DNA of 14,120 nt from Monoraphidium neglectum (taxonomy: Eukaryota > Chlorophyta > Chlorophyceae > Sphaeropleales > Selenastraceae). This document shows positions 1 to 7,796 of this stretch, in pieces; positions within the stretch are counted from its first letter, which is position 1; the number at the start of each line of letters is the position of its first letter. The translations under genes and the position numbers were made by a program. The DNA lies in contig NW_014012987.1 in NCBI RefSeq assembly GCF_000611645.1, positions 9,070 to 23,189 of the forward strand. The letters are read 5' to 3'. Under the pieces are notes generated by a model, which saw only the letters and a program-made list of their open reading frames with translations, searched no databases and was not told the origin of the DNA.

Positions 1-390
1 CCTGGCGGCGCCGCGGACGCCGCACGCCGCATGGCCACGCCGCTGCTGCTGGCCCTGGCCGTGATAGAGATCTCCGACGTGGTGTTTGCCGTGGACTCGA
101 TCCCCGCGGTCTTCGGCGTGACCCTGGACCCCTTCATCGTTTACAGCTCCAACATGTTTGCGATCCTCAGCCTGCGGTCCCTCTACTCGTTCGTGTCCAC
201 CATCATGACCGAGATGCGGTTCCTGGACAAGGCGGTCGCGCTGGTGCTCGCCTTTATCGGCGCCAAGCTGGTCGGCGAGTTCGCGGGCGTGGCGGTGCCG
301 ACGGACGTCAGCCTGATGGTGGTCGGCATCGTGCTCGGCGGCGGCGTCGCGGCCAGCCTCATGCTGCCCGACGAGGACAAGGTTGAGTGA
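1..390 (+). CDS. TerC-family integral membrane protein, C-terminal part (5' end outside window)
   Basis: The frame is open from base 1 and ends with TGA at 388-390. The ATG at 31 is probably internal, since codons before it stay open and no acceptor AG lies upstream in the window. Seen: a hydrophobic segment containing EISDVVFAVDSIPAV, then DPFIVYSSNMFAILSLRSLY, then two more hydrophobic segments and a short acidic tail LPDEDKVE. The E-x2-D-x5-D acidic residues inside a membrane helix followed by SIPA, and the NMFAIL-LRSLY block, are hallmarks of TerC (tellurium resistance C) proteins. Known of the family: in plants the chloroplast TerC (AtTerC/PDE149) is a thylakoid membrane protein needed for thylakoid biogenesis; bacterial relatives are linked to metal ion efflux. 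The plastid location here is inferred from the alga-like context, because the transit peptide is not in the window. The C terminus falls about where plant TerC ends. Family certain; plastid assignment moderate. Confidence 0.92.
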   Translation, partial: PGGAADAARRMATPLLLALAVIEISDVVFAVDSIPAVFGVTLDPFIVYSSNMFAILSLRSLYSFVSTIMTEMRFLDKAVALVLAFIGAKLVGEFAGVAVPTDVSLMVVGIVLGGGVAASLMLPDEDKVE

Positions 391-1929
391 CATGATCGGT
401 GCCCAGTTTAGTGGCAGCGCACGAGGGGCTGCGTGCGCGGCGGCGCGGGTCGCTCTCGCGGGGCAGGGGCAGCAGCGCATGCGAGTGCGCTCAAGGTTGA
501 GCGGCGTGTGTTTCGGAGGCCTGCCATACTGTTCAGTGGCTGCCAATTGACCTGTTATCGGCGGCACTGTTGGTTCAAACGAAGTAGTCAGGCGGCGAGA
601 CGCGGCCGGGCCGCTTGCATGCTGGTTGCTTGGGGCAAGTTGATGCAGGCACTGCAGTGCAGTGCCGGACAGCAGTACGTTTTTCCGCTTGCTTCGTTGG
701 TGGTGGCCGGTGCACCATGGCCGCAGTCAGCACTGGCGGTGGCCGCTGTGCTCTTTCGAGTGTCTCGTGCCAAGCAGCCCCGCACCCCTTGGCATCTGCC
801 CCTGGTGGCCTCGAGCCCAGCTGAGCATGCGTGGATGTGGGTGGCGCCGCCGTCCCTTACGCATGCCTGCTTGGCCGATAATTGGTCTGAGCGAGAGGCT
901 GACGCCCCAGCTTAATTTTGGTCACTTTAGCCCCTGGAGCCCCCCAGTAGAAGCACACGCCAGCACCTCACCTGTTTCGGCTACTGTGGGCTGCCCTCTG
1001 GCAGCCTTCCCTGGCTGCTCATGCCCGGTCCCGCATGGATCGGGCTGTTGGCAGCAGTTTTCCGATGCAGCCGCTCCCCTGCTTGTTTGCATCCGAGCGA
1101 CGGCCACTTGTCTGTGTCTGCGCTTGCGCGTTGGCGCTGTCCTTGATTGAGGGACTGTTGCCGCTTTGACCCTGCGGCTGCGGGACGACGCCACTCGGTG
1201 TCTCCCGAGCTGGGGCTGTGTGCTGTCCTATCGGTAGTCGCATTCGTTGGTGGGCCAGCCCAGGGCGCCGCCATAAGCACTTCTCATGAACCACGCAACC
1301 ACTTGCCCGCCTGCTGTGTATCTGCGGGAACCATCATTCACAAGCGCAGTCGGCTTCTTGAGAGTCACTTGCACGAGCAGGTAATTGGTTATTGATGTCT
1401 TCATGGATATCTCGATGAACATACCGCTTTACCCAATCACCTGCTTTCAAAGAAGGGGCTTGATATTACAAGGGACACGTGCCCGTTGCCAAAGCACCCG
1501 CCCATCAGTCCTCAGCCTGCTGAGCGCTGCCTGGGTTGATGACATGATGAGGCAGCTTGAATGCAACAGCCCGGCAAAAGCCAAGCCCCCACGTGTCCGT
1601 CAAGCTTCAGGTCACACTTGGATGATTGCTGAGCAGCTCAGTGTGTGTGCCTGACAGAGAATGCTTCAGGCCTGCCATCACGCCAGAGGCCGTGGCTCGC
1701 TGATGTCACTGGTCAAGTTGCGGCAAGGTGCTCTCACCCTGAGCGGTCCGAGCAGCGAGCACGGTATTCAAGCAACAATTTCTAAACCTCTAATAAAACA
1801 TTTTTGGCATACGTCGGACACACACAGGCTCTGGCCATCACGTCAACCGCACGAAACACAGCCGTGGAGAAAGGGGGCTGAGCTGGGACTCTGGGCGCTT
1901 CACAGTGCAACAAATCAGGGTATTCGACG
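391..1929. other. Gene-free stretch after TerC (3' UTR and intergenic)
   Basis: Visibly lower GC than the exons, with stops in all frames and no coding stretch I can support. No TGTAA motif is seen on the plus strand; an AATAAA lies at about 1793 and a minus-strand TGTAA (plus TTACA) at about 1464. It must contain the TerC 3' UTR and probably the promoter of the small gene starting at 1930. Open frames up to 162 aa here have no recognisable motif and run antisense to each other, so I treat them as chance. Confidence 0.5.
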
Positions 1930-2582
1930 ATGTGGGCAACGTTCAGGCGCTCTCTGAGTAGTGCAGGCTCCGGTAAAATGGTCGAACCAGCGGACGACGC
2001 TTCCGAGCAGCCGGTTCCCTGCAAAGTGGAGGCAGTAGTCTTTCCGCCCACACCAGAGCACCAGCTTCTGGGCAAGGTGCGTGGCGGAGGTGCGTGCGGT
2101 CAAAAAAAATTGAACAGCGGCTGAGTTGAGGCCACCACTTGGTTGGCTCGTGGTTTCGAGAGAAGTCGCTTGTATTGGTGTTGACAGCGGGTGGGTGGCA
2201 GGCCGTGACGGGCCGCATGCGACGTGCGGTTCCGCTGGCACTGGGCCAGTGGTGTCCGCCTGCCTTGCTGGCGCTCCACCCAGAGAGCATCACGGACGCC
2301 CCCGCAGCTGGTGCAGCGGTCCGCGCCAGCCCTCTCCCTCTCCCTGCAATTCTTTCGTCCCACCCAGCTGTGGTGACACAGCAAACTCAGCGGGCCCCTT
2401 TGTGTTGGCGCACACTGGTGTGCCGCCACTGCGCGCCCCCCACCCCTGCCCAGGTTGACCCGAACAACATTTACACCAGCGACGTGCACCCGGTCTTGCG
2501 CCAGCGCAGCCGCGCCCTGAAGGATCTCCCGCCGCTGGAGCCGGCGGGGGACGCGGGCAAGCCCGTGCTGCCCGCACATTGA
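1930..2582 (+). CDS. Small two-exon gene, 91-aa protein of unknown function with presequence-like N terminus
   Basis: Exons 1930-2076 (49 codons) and 2454-2582 (42 codons plus TGA), intron 2077-2453. Donor AAG|GTGCGT matches the donors of the large gene downstream; the acceptor is a pyrimidine-rich tract ending CCCAG|GTT. Both junctions are phase 0, so the frame joins cleanly. Exon 1 starts MWATFRRSLSSAGSGK, rich in Arg, Ser and aromatic residues with no acid, like a mitochondrial presequence. An alternative in-frame ATG at 1978 has a strong context (AAAATGG) and would begin MVEPADDASEQ. The mature part includes VFPPTPEHQLLGK and, from exon 2, NNIYTSDVHPVLRQRSRALK, then a Pro-rich tail. There is no membrane helix, zinc ligand set or family motif I recognise. 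It could be an accessory subunit of a mitochondrial complex, but that is only an inference from size and N terminus. Gene model fairly likely; function unknown. Confidence 0.6.
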
Positions 2583-3233
2583 CGCCCCCCCCCCCGGTCC
2601 CGGGGTTGCCGAGTGGCAGACGGGGCGGTCAGGGGCCGCACTTACTGCGCTGCCGCTGCTCGGCAGCCAGCGCACACAGCCTGCGGATGCGGGACGGCCG
2701 GCAGCCGGCAGGGGCACTGCGGCACCGCTCCAGTTGCGCCGGGTGGCGGCGAGTTTGGAGGCCGCCGCGGTTTGGCGTGGCGGCTTGTTGCCTTTGCAGG
2801 GCTCTCCAAGCTGGGGTGGCTGGCCGCACCTGCGGCTCGGCTCAATTGCAGGCTACTTTGGCAGCCCGGTCAGCATGCGGTTCGGCTGGTCTACAGCCAC
2901 TGCAAGCCCCGTGAGGGCGCATGGCACATTAAGGAGGCCGGATACCGCGGAGCGTCGTTCATTTGCATGGGGATGGAACCTATGTAGAGTTTTCTGGAGG
3001 ATTGGTCTGCAGCAGAAACCTCAGGACAAGGCGATGGCTGTGGCCGTATGCTTTCTTTCGGCATGCAGACGACCCACTACAGCGCCTGGCCCCAGGCAAT
3101 GGCAGCGGGCCGAGGCAGGTCATGCCACATCATTTGTCGACACAATTTACGCAGTGACCTTGCTCGATACACACACATACACACGCACACACACACATAC
3201 ACGTACACTACACACACATCGTTTCGAAGCAAC
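2583..3233. other. Non-coding stretch with C-run after the small gene
   Basis: A run of ten C follows the stop codon, then GC-rich sequence to about 2960 without exon-like structure. Probably the 3' UTR of the small gene. The first plus-strand TGTAA after the stop is at 3588-3592, about 1 kb on, so the true 3' end is unclear. Confidence 0.4.
3167..3219. repeat. (CA)n-rich dinucleotide tract
   Basis: Mostly CA with single TA/CG variants; strictly alternating purine-pyrimidine from 3167 to 3208, then a short ACACAC continuation after a CT break. It lies just 5' of the 24-bp tandem duplication. Confidence 0.9.
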
Positions 3234-3281
3234 CAATATGGGATGTGGCGCGTCAAGCAATATGGGATGTGGCGCGTCAAG
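3234..3281 (+). repeat. Exact tandem duplication of a 24-bp unit
   Basis: Two identical 24-bp copies, 3234-3257 and 3258-3281, each CAATATGGGATG followed by TGGCGCGTCAAG. The period is a multiple of three, so both copies read in the same frame as NMGCGASS. A degenerate start of a third copy (TATGGCGTGGCGC) follows. Confidence 0.95.
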
Positions 3282-3378
3282 TATGGCGTGGCGCTGCGCG
3301 CATGGTCAAGGTGGCGGGAGAATGCGCCCTGGCATTCCTTGGGGACAAGTTGGGCCTTTTTACGATCACCTGTCATAG
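3238..3378 (+). CDS. Possible small ORF with doubled N-myristoylation-like motif
   Basis: ATG at 3238-3240, TAG at 3376-3378, 46 aa. It begins MGCGASSNMGCGASSM. Met-Gly-Cys-x-x-Ser is the classic start of an N-myristoylated and palmitoylated protein (Gly2, Cys3, Ser6). The second copy of the 24-bp repeat recreates the same motif. After the repeat the sequence (AWRCAHGQGGGR...) has no recognisable domain. A weak donor-like GTGGCG follows CAAG at about 3310, so this could be a first exon, but no convincing downstream exon is seen. A TGTAA at 3588-3592 lies about 210 bases past the stop, a plausible 3' end. Equally it may be a chance ORF created by the repeat. Low confidence as a gene. Confidence 0.22.
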   Translation: MGCGASSNMGCGASSMAWRCAHGQGGGRMRPGIPWGQVGPFYDHLS

Positions 3379-4303
3379 CCCCAAACATAGCCTCCACGCC
3401 ATCTGAAAAATGATGTTGCGAGCCAGCATTACACCCCCCTCCTCCTGTCCTTTTTGTGGGTCCCTGGGGGTTTCACCCCGAGTCTGCAAGCTCAGCACAA
3501 GTCATGCGTCATCTCCAGAAGAAAACAAACTCTTGCTACTAATGATACTATTCGATGTGGCCTTCGAGCCGTACGCAAGGCTGCTCGTGTAATGCATGCG
3601 CGTCACACAGCGCCTGCTTTGGTGAGACAGCCGCACACTGTGAGAAAGCAGGCTCTCTCCACCTCGCTGTCGTGCTTCGGTCCGCTAGGAGGAGCAACCC
3701 GATCCGTTGATCGTTTAGTGTGTGTGTGTGTTTGCAACACTCTGCGCGCGCCCTCTGAGGTTGACTTGATGTCGCGCGTCCGGCATTCTCAGGGGCTGCT
3801 TTGAATGGGCATAAGTTGTTTGCTGTAGCAGCAGCACCCACGCCTGGCAGGCACCAGTGTTCCAGGCCTGCCTGCCAGCAGCAGATGAGAGTTCACCCAG
3901 CTGCATCCTGATCCAGAGATACGTACAGGCACCAAGACGATGCAGCAGCACTTACAATAAAAGGCAGACCGTTCGCAGGTAAGCAATGGGTCGTTGATTA
4001 AGACAGTGGTTCACGAACTGCATCCAGTACACAAGAAGCCAACCAAAGAATAGCAGGCAGTTGAAGGCCACAGCACCACGCAAGCAACTGGGAGCGTCGC
4101 TAGCGGCAAGGTCAGCTGCATGTGTTGGTCCATGTCAAGAACCAGCGAGTGCCAACCATCATTGACGAGAGTCAAATGTGCATGACCAATCGCACATGAG
4201 CAACTGCATACATGAATGAAGGGCCGCCCCGTGCTCACAATAAACGGAAGGGTCTTTGCCGACAATGTAAAAAATGCACAATGCCACAGCCAGACGTACC
4301 GGT
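3379..4303. other. Non-coding stretch between candidate small genes
   Basis: No exon-like structure on either strand. It contains a plus-strand TGTAA at 3588-3592, a (GT)7 run at 3718-3731, and a plus TTACA at 3952-3956 (TGTAA on the minus strand) that could end a transcript from the minus-strand candidate at 4304-4603. Confidence 0.4.
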
Positions 4304-4603
4304 CTATCTCCGCAAGCCATGGGCCCCGCCCCATTCGTCAGGGGGTCCCCATGCCAAGCCCTCCTCTGGCCCGGCCTGCGCCGCCGCGGCCAGCGGGCCC
4401 GTTACTGCCCGGCCACCGCCGCCTGCCGGGGCCAGCCCCACCCCCACCGCCCGTGCCTCGAAATCCGGCAAGGGGCCGCCCCACCAAGTGAGTGCCACGA
4501 CAACCACAGCCAGAAGGGCAGTCCTTTCTACGGATCGCGCCATGAAGTAGTCAGCAGCGATCAGCACCAGCGAGATGGCCAAGCTGCGGCGCAGCAAGCG
4601 CAT
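4304..4603 (-). CDS. Possible small membrane protein, single exon
   Basis: Open frame of 99 aa from ATG (4603-4601) to TAG at 4304-4306. The N terminus is basic, MRLLRRS, followed by hydrophobic LAISLVLIAADYF and, after a short polar turn, TALLAVVVVALTWW: two potential membrane helices, or a signal anchor plus one helix. The rest is Ala/Gly/Pro-rich. The ORF sits in a distinctly GC-rich island between lower-GC flanks and uses mainly G/C third bases in its first half. A minus-strand TGTAA lies about 350 bases past the stop (3956-3952), a normal algal 3' UTR distance. Against it: no family is recognised, the second half is low complexity, and the opposite strand is also open as a Pro-rich frame with a GTGAGT donor at about 4489. 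Tentative. Confidence 0.33.
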   Translation of the reverse strand: MRLLRRSLAISLVLIAADYFMARSVERTALLAVVVVALTWWGGPLPDFEARAVGVGLAPAGGGGRAVTGPLAAAAQAGPEEGLAWGPPDEWGGAHGLRR

Positions 4604-5243
4604 CGGCCACCGCCTGAATGCACACGCGCCTCTGCAGGAAACGATTTTACCAACGGTGATCCGAGATGATATTGGAATCCTAAACGACGGTTTGTATGCT
4701 GCAACCAGCGATCCCAGGAAAAAAGTCTGATCTGTCCATACTGTGTGTGGAGCGCGTGCTGATTTGGAAAATCCACTTCATCAGCGGTCTCATGACATTG
4801 CCACACGAGCCGCCCACTGCTGCCCTGCCTTGCACCGCTGCGCTCGCATGTCGATGCAGGCCAGCCGGTTACACACTACTTGTCATACGTGTCAGGTGGC
4901 ACGGCGCTGTCTGCGGCCCACCAATGTGTGTATGGCATGTAACTTAGGAGGGCAAACCAAACATTTAGGGCTCAATCGCGTGGCACGCGCATCGCAAGCA
5001 TGCACACCTCAGCCTGTTGAGCAAGCTTGCTCAGTGTGGCACCACTATTCGCTCTGCCCAGTATAGGCGGGCAAGCTGCTCTTCTGCACAAGCGCAAGGT
5101 ACAATGTTTGGTAAGGGGACGCCACAACATTGCGGCTGACTTTCGGACATGCATGCAGTGCGTGCTTGAGCGGCCGCGATTGTCGCCAAGCGTGACAGCG
5201 CGCTCGCTTGGACCGTTCGAGTTTCCAGGGTCAAAGGCATGTG

Positions 5244-5257
5244 ATGATTATAATCAT
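5244..5257. repeat. 14-bp perfect AT-rich palindrome
   Basis: ATGATTATAATCAT is identical to its reverse complement. It lies about 85 bases past the MYND gene stop, in its presumed 3' UTR. Confidence 0.85.
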
Positions 5258-5295
5258 AAACTGCAAAAAACATGAGGATTGCCATCTTGGCTGTG

Positions 5296-5320
5296 CTCTT
5301 TGTCTTATTAAGACAAAGAG
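5296..5320. repeat. Perfect hairpin: 12-bp arms, 1-base centre
   Basis: Arms CTCTTTGTCTTA and TAAGACAAAGAG flank a single central base. All 12 pairs are Watson-Crick. It lies 20 bases past the stop of the minus-strand MYND gene and would form a stem in that mRNA's 3' UTR, with the innermost pairs opening into a small loop. It is unusually AT-rich for this locus. It may be a regulatory stem or the remnant of a small inverted-repeat element. Confidence 0.9.
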
Positions 5321-5340
5321 TACGCCTAAAGGGTACGCCG

Positions 5341-5880
5341 TCAGCCCCCCTTGACCAGCTTGCATGCCTGCTTGTGCGTCCCCTCAGACCAGTCCTTTTT
5401 GGCGCAAGCTGTGCTACAGTACCTGCAGGCCAAGAGGGTTGGTGCGCATGCTGCAGATAGTTCAGCTGCAGATGGTGCGGTTGATTGCACCAGTTGACTG
5501 CTTGATCCAGGGGCTTGGCTGCGAAAGTTGATGTCCCGATCTGCGCCCACATGCATTCTCAGCTTCCATGCAGCTGTGCTTACGCATCCGTCAGCAGGTG
5601 TCGGCTGCATGCTGATGCAAGCCCAGAAAAATGCATACACCCACGTGCACGTGCATGCGTGCACACACATGCACACACACACACACACATACACACACAC
5701 ACACGCGCGCGCGCACACAAACACGCGGTCACCAACCCACAAGCAAGTCCGCAAAATCCCACCTGACAGCCCTGCACCCACGGCAAAGGCGCAGCCTCAC
5801 GCCCTCCTCCGCCTGCGTCCTGCCGCACACCGCGCACGCCGCGGTGACGGCCGCCTTGCCCCGCGCCTCCCCGCCCGCCT

Positions 5881-5914
<34 letters not shown>

Positions 5915-7796
5915 CTGCGCCGCTGCGCCGCGCAGCCGCCACAGCACGCGTGCCCCCGCGGCCGGGTCCACTCTCTTCAACCCTGCAGGCCCCGTCGCCA
6001 GGGCCGCGAGCACGGGCTCCAGGCCCTCCACCCCCAGCAGCTGCTCTGCAGCTGCCGCGCCGGGCGCAGTCAGGCGGTCGAGGCACTCCACCAAATCGCC
6101 TACAGTCGACAAGCGCACCTCGTCCAGCTCTGACTCCGACATGTAGCTTTGCGTCTGGAGACGCACCACGACGGCGGGCCTCCCCAGTGTTGAAAACGCG
6201 AGCGCCACAACCGTCGCAGCTGCCGCCAGCAGGCCGGGTGTGGCGGCGACGTCCGCGAGCATCCTCGGCCCGGCGGCCTCCGCGGCCTCTGCCAAGGCGG
6301 CGGCGACCGCCGCGGCCCCGTGGCACATGCCGCTGTCAGCGGTGTATACATGGCGCGCGAGCGCAGGCAGGACGCCGCCCGGGAGGGTGATTTCCAGAAA
6401 CGCTGCGGCGGCTGCCTTGTCCCCGCGAATGAGCTCGGCCACCGCCCGCACCACGCAGGCGGCTGCGCCCGGCGGGGTGCAGGCGCCGGGGCCGCCCGTG
6501 CGTCGCAGCGCGGCCGCGAGGGCGGCAAAGGCGGCGGGGCGTGCCTTCAACAGCTCGGCACGGCCTGGCTCGACGCGGCTGAGGGATAGTATGCAGCCCG
6601 CAGCAAACCCCAATGTACACGGCTGCTTCGTAAGCCGCAGCAGCGCGGGCACCGCGCGCGCAGCAAGCACCGCGCGCACCGCGGCGGGCCGCGTGCCGTC
6701 CGCACGCAAGAGGTTGTGCAGCAGGATGACGGCCGACTTGGCGGCTGTTGATGACTTCAACTGCGCCACGCCGCGCGCCGCTGCGTCTGCGATGGCCGGC
6801 GTCGCTGCCGCCACGTTCTCGCGAGCAACCTCGGACTCTCCACTCTCCGCGGGCCCCGTCGGGCCGGCCTCTGCGCGGCTCAGCTCCCGCAGCAAAGTCG
6901 TCGGGAACCCCAACGCCGCGCTGGCCTTGGGGCTCACGCCGCCGCCCGCGACCCGCGCCGCCGCGTGGACCAGCCCAGGCTCGCACGCGGCGCGCGCGGC
7001 GACGCGCGGGCCGCCGCACCAGACCAGCTGGTGGAGCGGGGTGAGGCTGTCGCACGCGCCGCAGCGTGCGCCGGCGACGCAAAGCGCATCCAGAAAGCGC
7101 GGCACCTGGAGCGCGGCGGCGCAAACTTCGTCGCAGGTCATCAGCCTCTTCAAGGCCATCATGACGGGTTCGACAACGATCCAATTTTCGGGCCAGGTGC
7201 GCGCAATTCCGGCCAGCGCTTGTAGAACGCCAGGGGTGTGGCCGATCTGTTGGCGAGGTGTGGGTGCGGGCGCGGGTGCGGAGTGGGGTGTGGCGGGAAG
7301 GTGGTTTGGGCATCTGCCACGGGAGTTTGCGGGCGCCGGCAAGCGCCGGAGCGTGCTTTGAATTGGTTGTGTTTTGCCATCACTAAGCCAGACGCCGTCA
7401 GAGCTGAGAGCGCCGGCATGTGCCTCGCTCGCACCTGTTGCCGCCGCTGTCCAGCCTGATTTGCATAGGCCTGATCGTCCTGGAATCCCTCAAGCAGCGC
7501 CCTTACGGCGACCGCCGCGGCAAGGCTTCGAAACCGGCGCGCGTGCGCGTCGGGGCCGCGCCCCGCCCGCAGCCCTCCGCGAGCACGCGGCGCAGCGCCG
7601 AGGGCAGCGGCGGCGGCAGCAGGGTGTCGGGCGCGGCGAGAGAGGCTGCTTGCAGCTCGGTTTCGGCTGCTTTCATGGCGGCGAGTGCAGCATCATCCTG
7701 CGTGACGGCAGCGCCGGTGCGGCGCTCCTTATGGTAGTCCAGATCGAGCATGCCCTGCAGGGCGACCTCGAGGCGAGCCTGGGCATCGGTGGCCAT
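5341..7796 (-). CDS. Armadillo/HEAT-like repeat protein with C-terminal MYND zinc finger (3 exons)
   Basis: Exons on the minus strand: 7796-7435, 7246-5763, 5422-5341; introns 7434-7247 (phase 0, CAG|GTGCGA...CAACAG) and 5762-5423 (phase 2, GTCAG|GTGGGA...CTGCAG). Start ATG 7796-7794 was chosen for its GCAACATGGCC context; an in-frame ATG at 7808 is weaker. Exon 2 encodes about 494 aa of Ala/Leu-rich paired helices (for example LLHNLLRADG, AVPALLRLTKQ, VVRAVAELIRGDK), as in armadillo-like solenoids. A poly-Ala run precedes the finger. The MYND finger is complete once spliced: CAVC, CRGC, then YCSTAC and DWSEGTHKQAC, giving the C-C-C-C-C-C-H-C ligand set. MYND fingers bind proline-containing partner peptides; with helical repeats this suggests a protein-interaction scaffold, partner unknown. 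Odd: exon 1 is 362 nt, and its start frame hits a stop at 7505 while the -1 frame reads RALLEGFQDDQAYANQAG into intron 1. One base seems missing near 7548-7575. If so, the protein is about 642 aa. Confidence 0.88.
5642..5719. repeat. 78-base alternating purine-pyrimidine tract (CA/TG with CG core)
   Basis: Every base from 5642 to 5719 alternates pyrimidine and purine, mostly CA with a CGCGCGCGCG stretch at about 5704-5713. It lies in intron 2 of the minus-strand MYND gene, so the pre-mRNA carries the TG strand, starting about 40 bases after the 5' splice site. Confidence 0.95.
5877..5915 (-). repeat. GCC/GCG trinucleotide run encoding poly-alanine
   Basis: An uninterrupted CCG-type triplet run on the plus strand reads as about 11 consecutive alanines on the minus strand, just N-terminal to the MYND finger of the armadillo-like protein. 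Likely length-polymorphic. Confidence 0.85.

Larger units (their letters stand above)
4604..5340. other. Non-coding stretch 3' of the MYND gene
   Basis: No exon-like sequence found. It probably contains the MYND gene 3' UTR: a minus-strand TGTAA motif (plus TTACA) lies at 4873-4869, about 470 bases past the stop codon. It also holds two perfect palindromes, at 5244-5257 and 5296-5320. Confidence 0.45.

Noticed and set aside
540..585. Possible tRNA because of GGTTCAAAC (B-box-like) at 572-580
   Set aside because: No matching A box, anticodon stem or paired acceptor ends could be placed around it.
433..1150. Overlapping 160- and 162-aa plus-strand open frames
   Set aside because: Low-GC, Cys/Trp-rich chance translations without motifs, in several overlapping frames at once.
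377..2453. Splicing of TerC (GACAAG|GTTGAG) to the exon at 2454
   Set aside because: Phase would fit, but the donor is weak, the intron would be 2 kb, plant TerC ends near the 390 stop, and exon 1930-2076 has a far better GTGCGT donor for the same acceptor.
3234..3281. 24-bp tandem repeat as a target-site duplication of a transposon
   Set aside because: The copies are directly adjacent with nothing between them and no terminal inverted repeats nearby; a slippage duplication explains it.
4212..4550. Pro/Ala-rich plus-strand frames of 91-112 aa
   Set aside because: Composition reflects the GC-rich island; no domain. The minus-strand frame has a more protein-like hydrophobic pattern. Kept only as an alternative.
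5580..6326. 248-aa minus frame rich in Gly/Arg and Cys/Val
   Set aside because: Out-of-frame reading of MYND exon 2 plus the TG tract of intron 2.
7247..7342. N-terminal start at 7342 for the MYND protein (MPAPANSRG...)
   Set aside because: This lies in intron 1. A better acceptor (CAACAG|ATC at 7247) joins exon 2 to a coding-like upstream exon with a better start context.
6240..7361. 373-aa plus-strand open frame
   Set aside because: Antisense shadow of exon 2 of the MYND gene. GC-rich third positions keep the opposite strand open; no domain is visible.
7506..7508. GTAAGG at about 7506 as the donor of exon 1 in the MYND gene
   Set aside because: Good donor consensus, but it leaves phase 2 while the exon 2 acceptor needs phase 0, and it would discard a clearly coding-like segment (RALLEGFQDDQAYANQAG).
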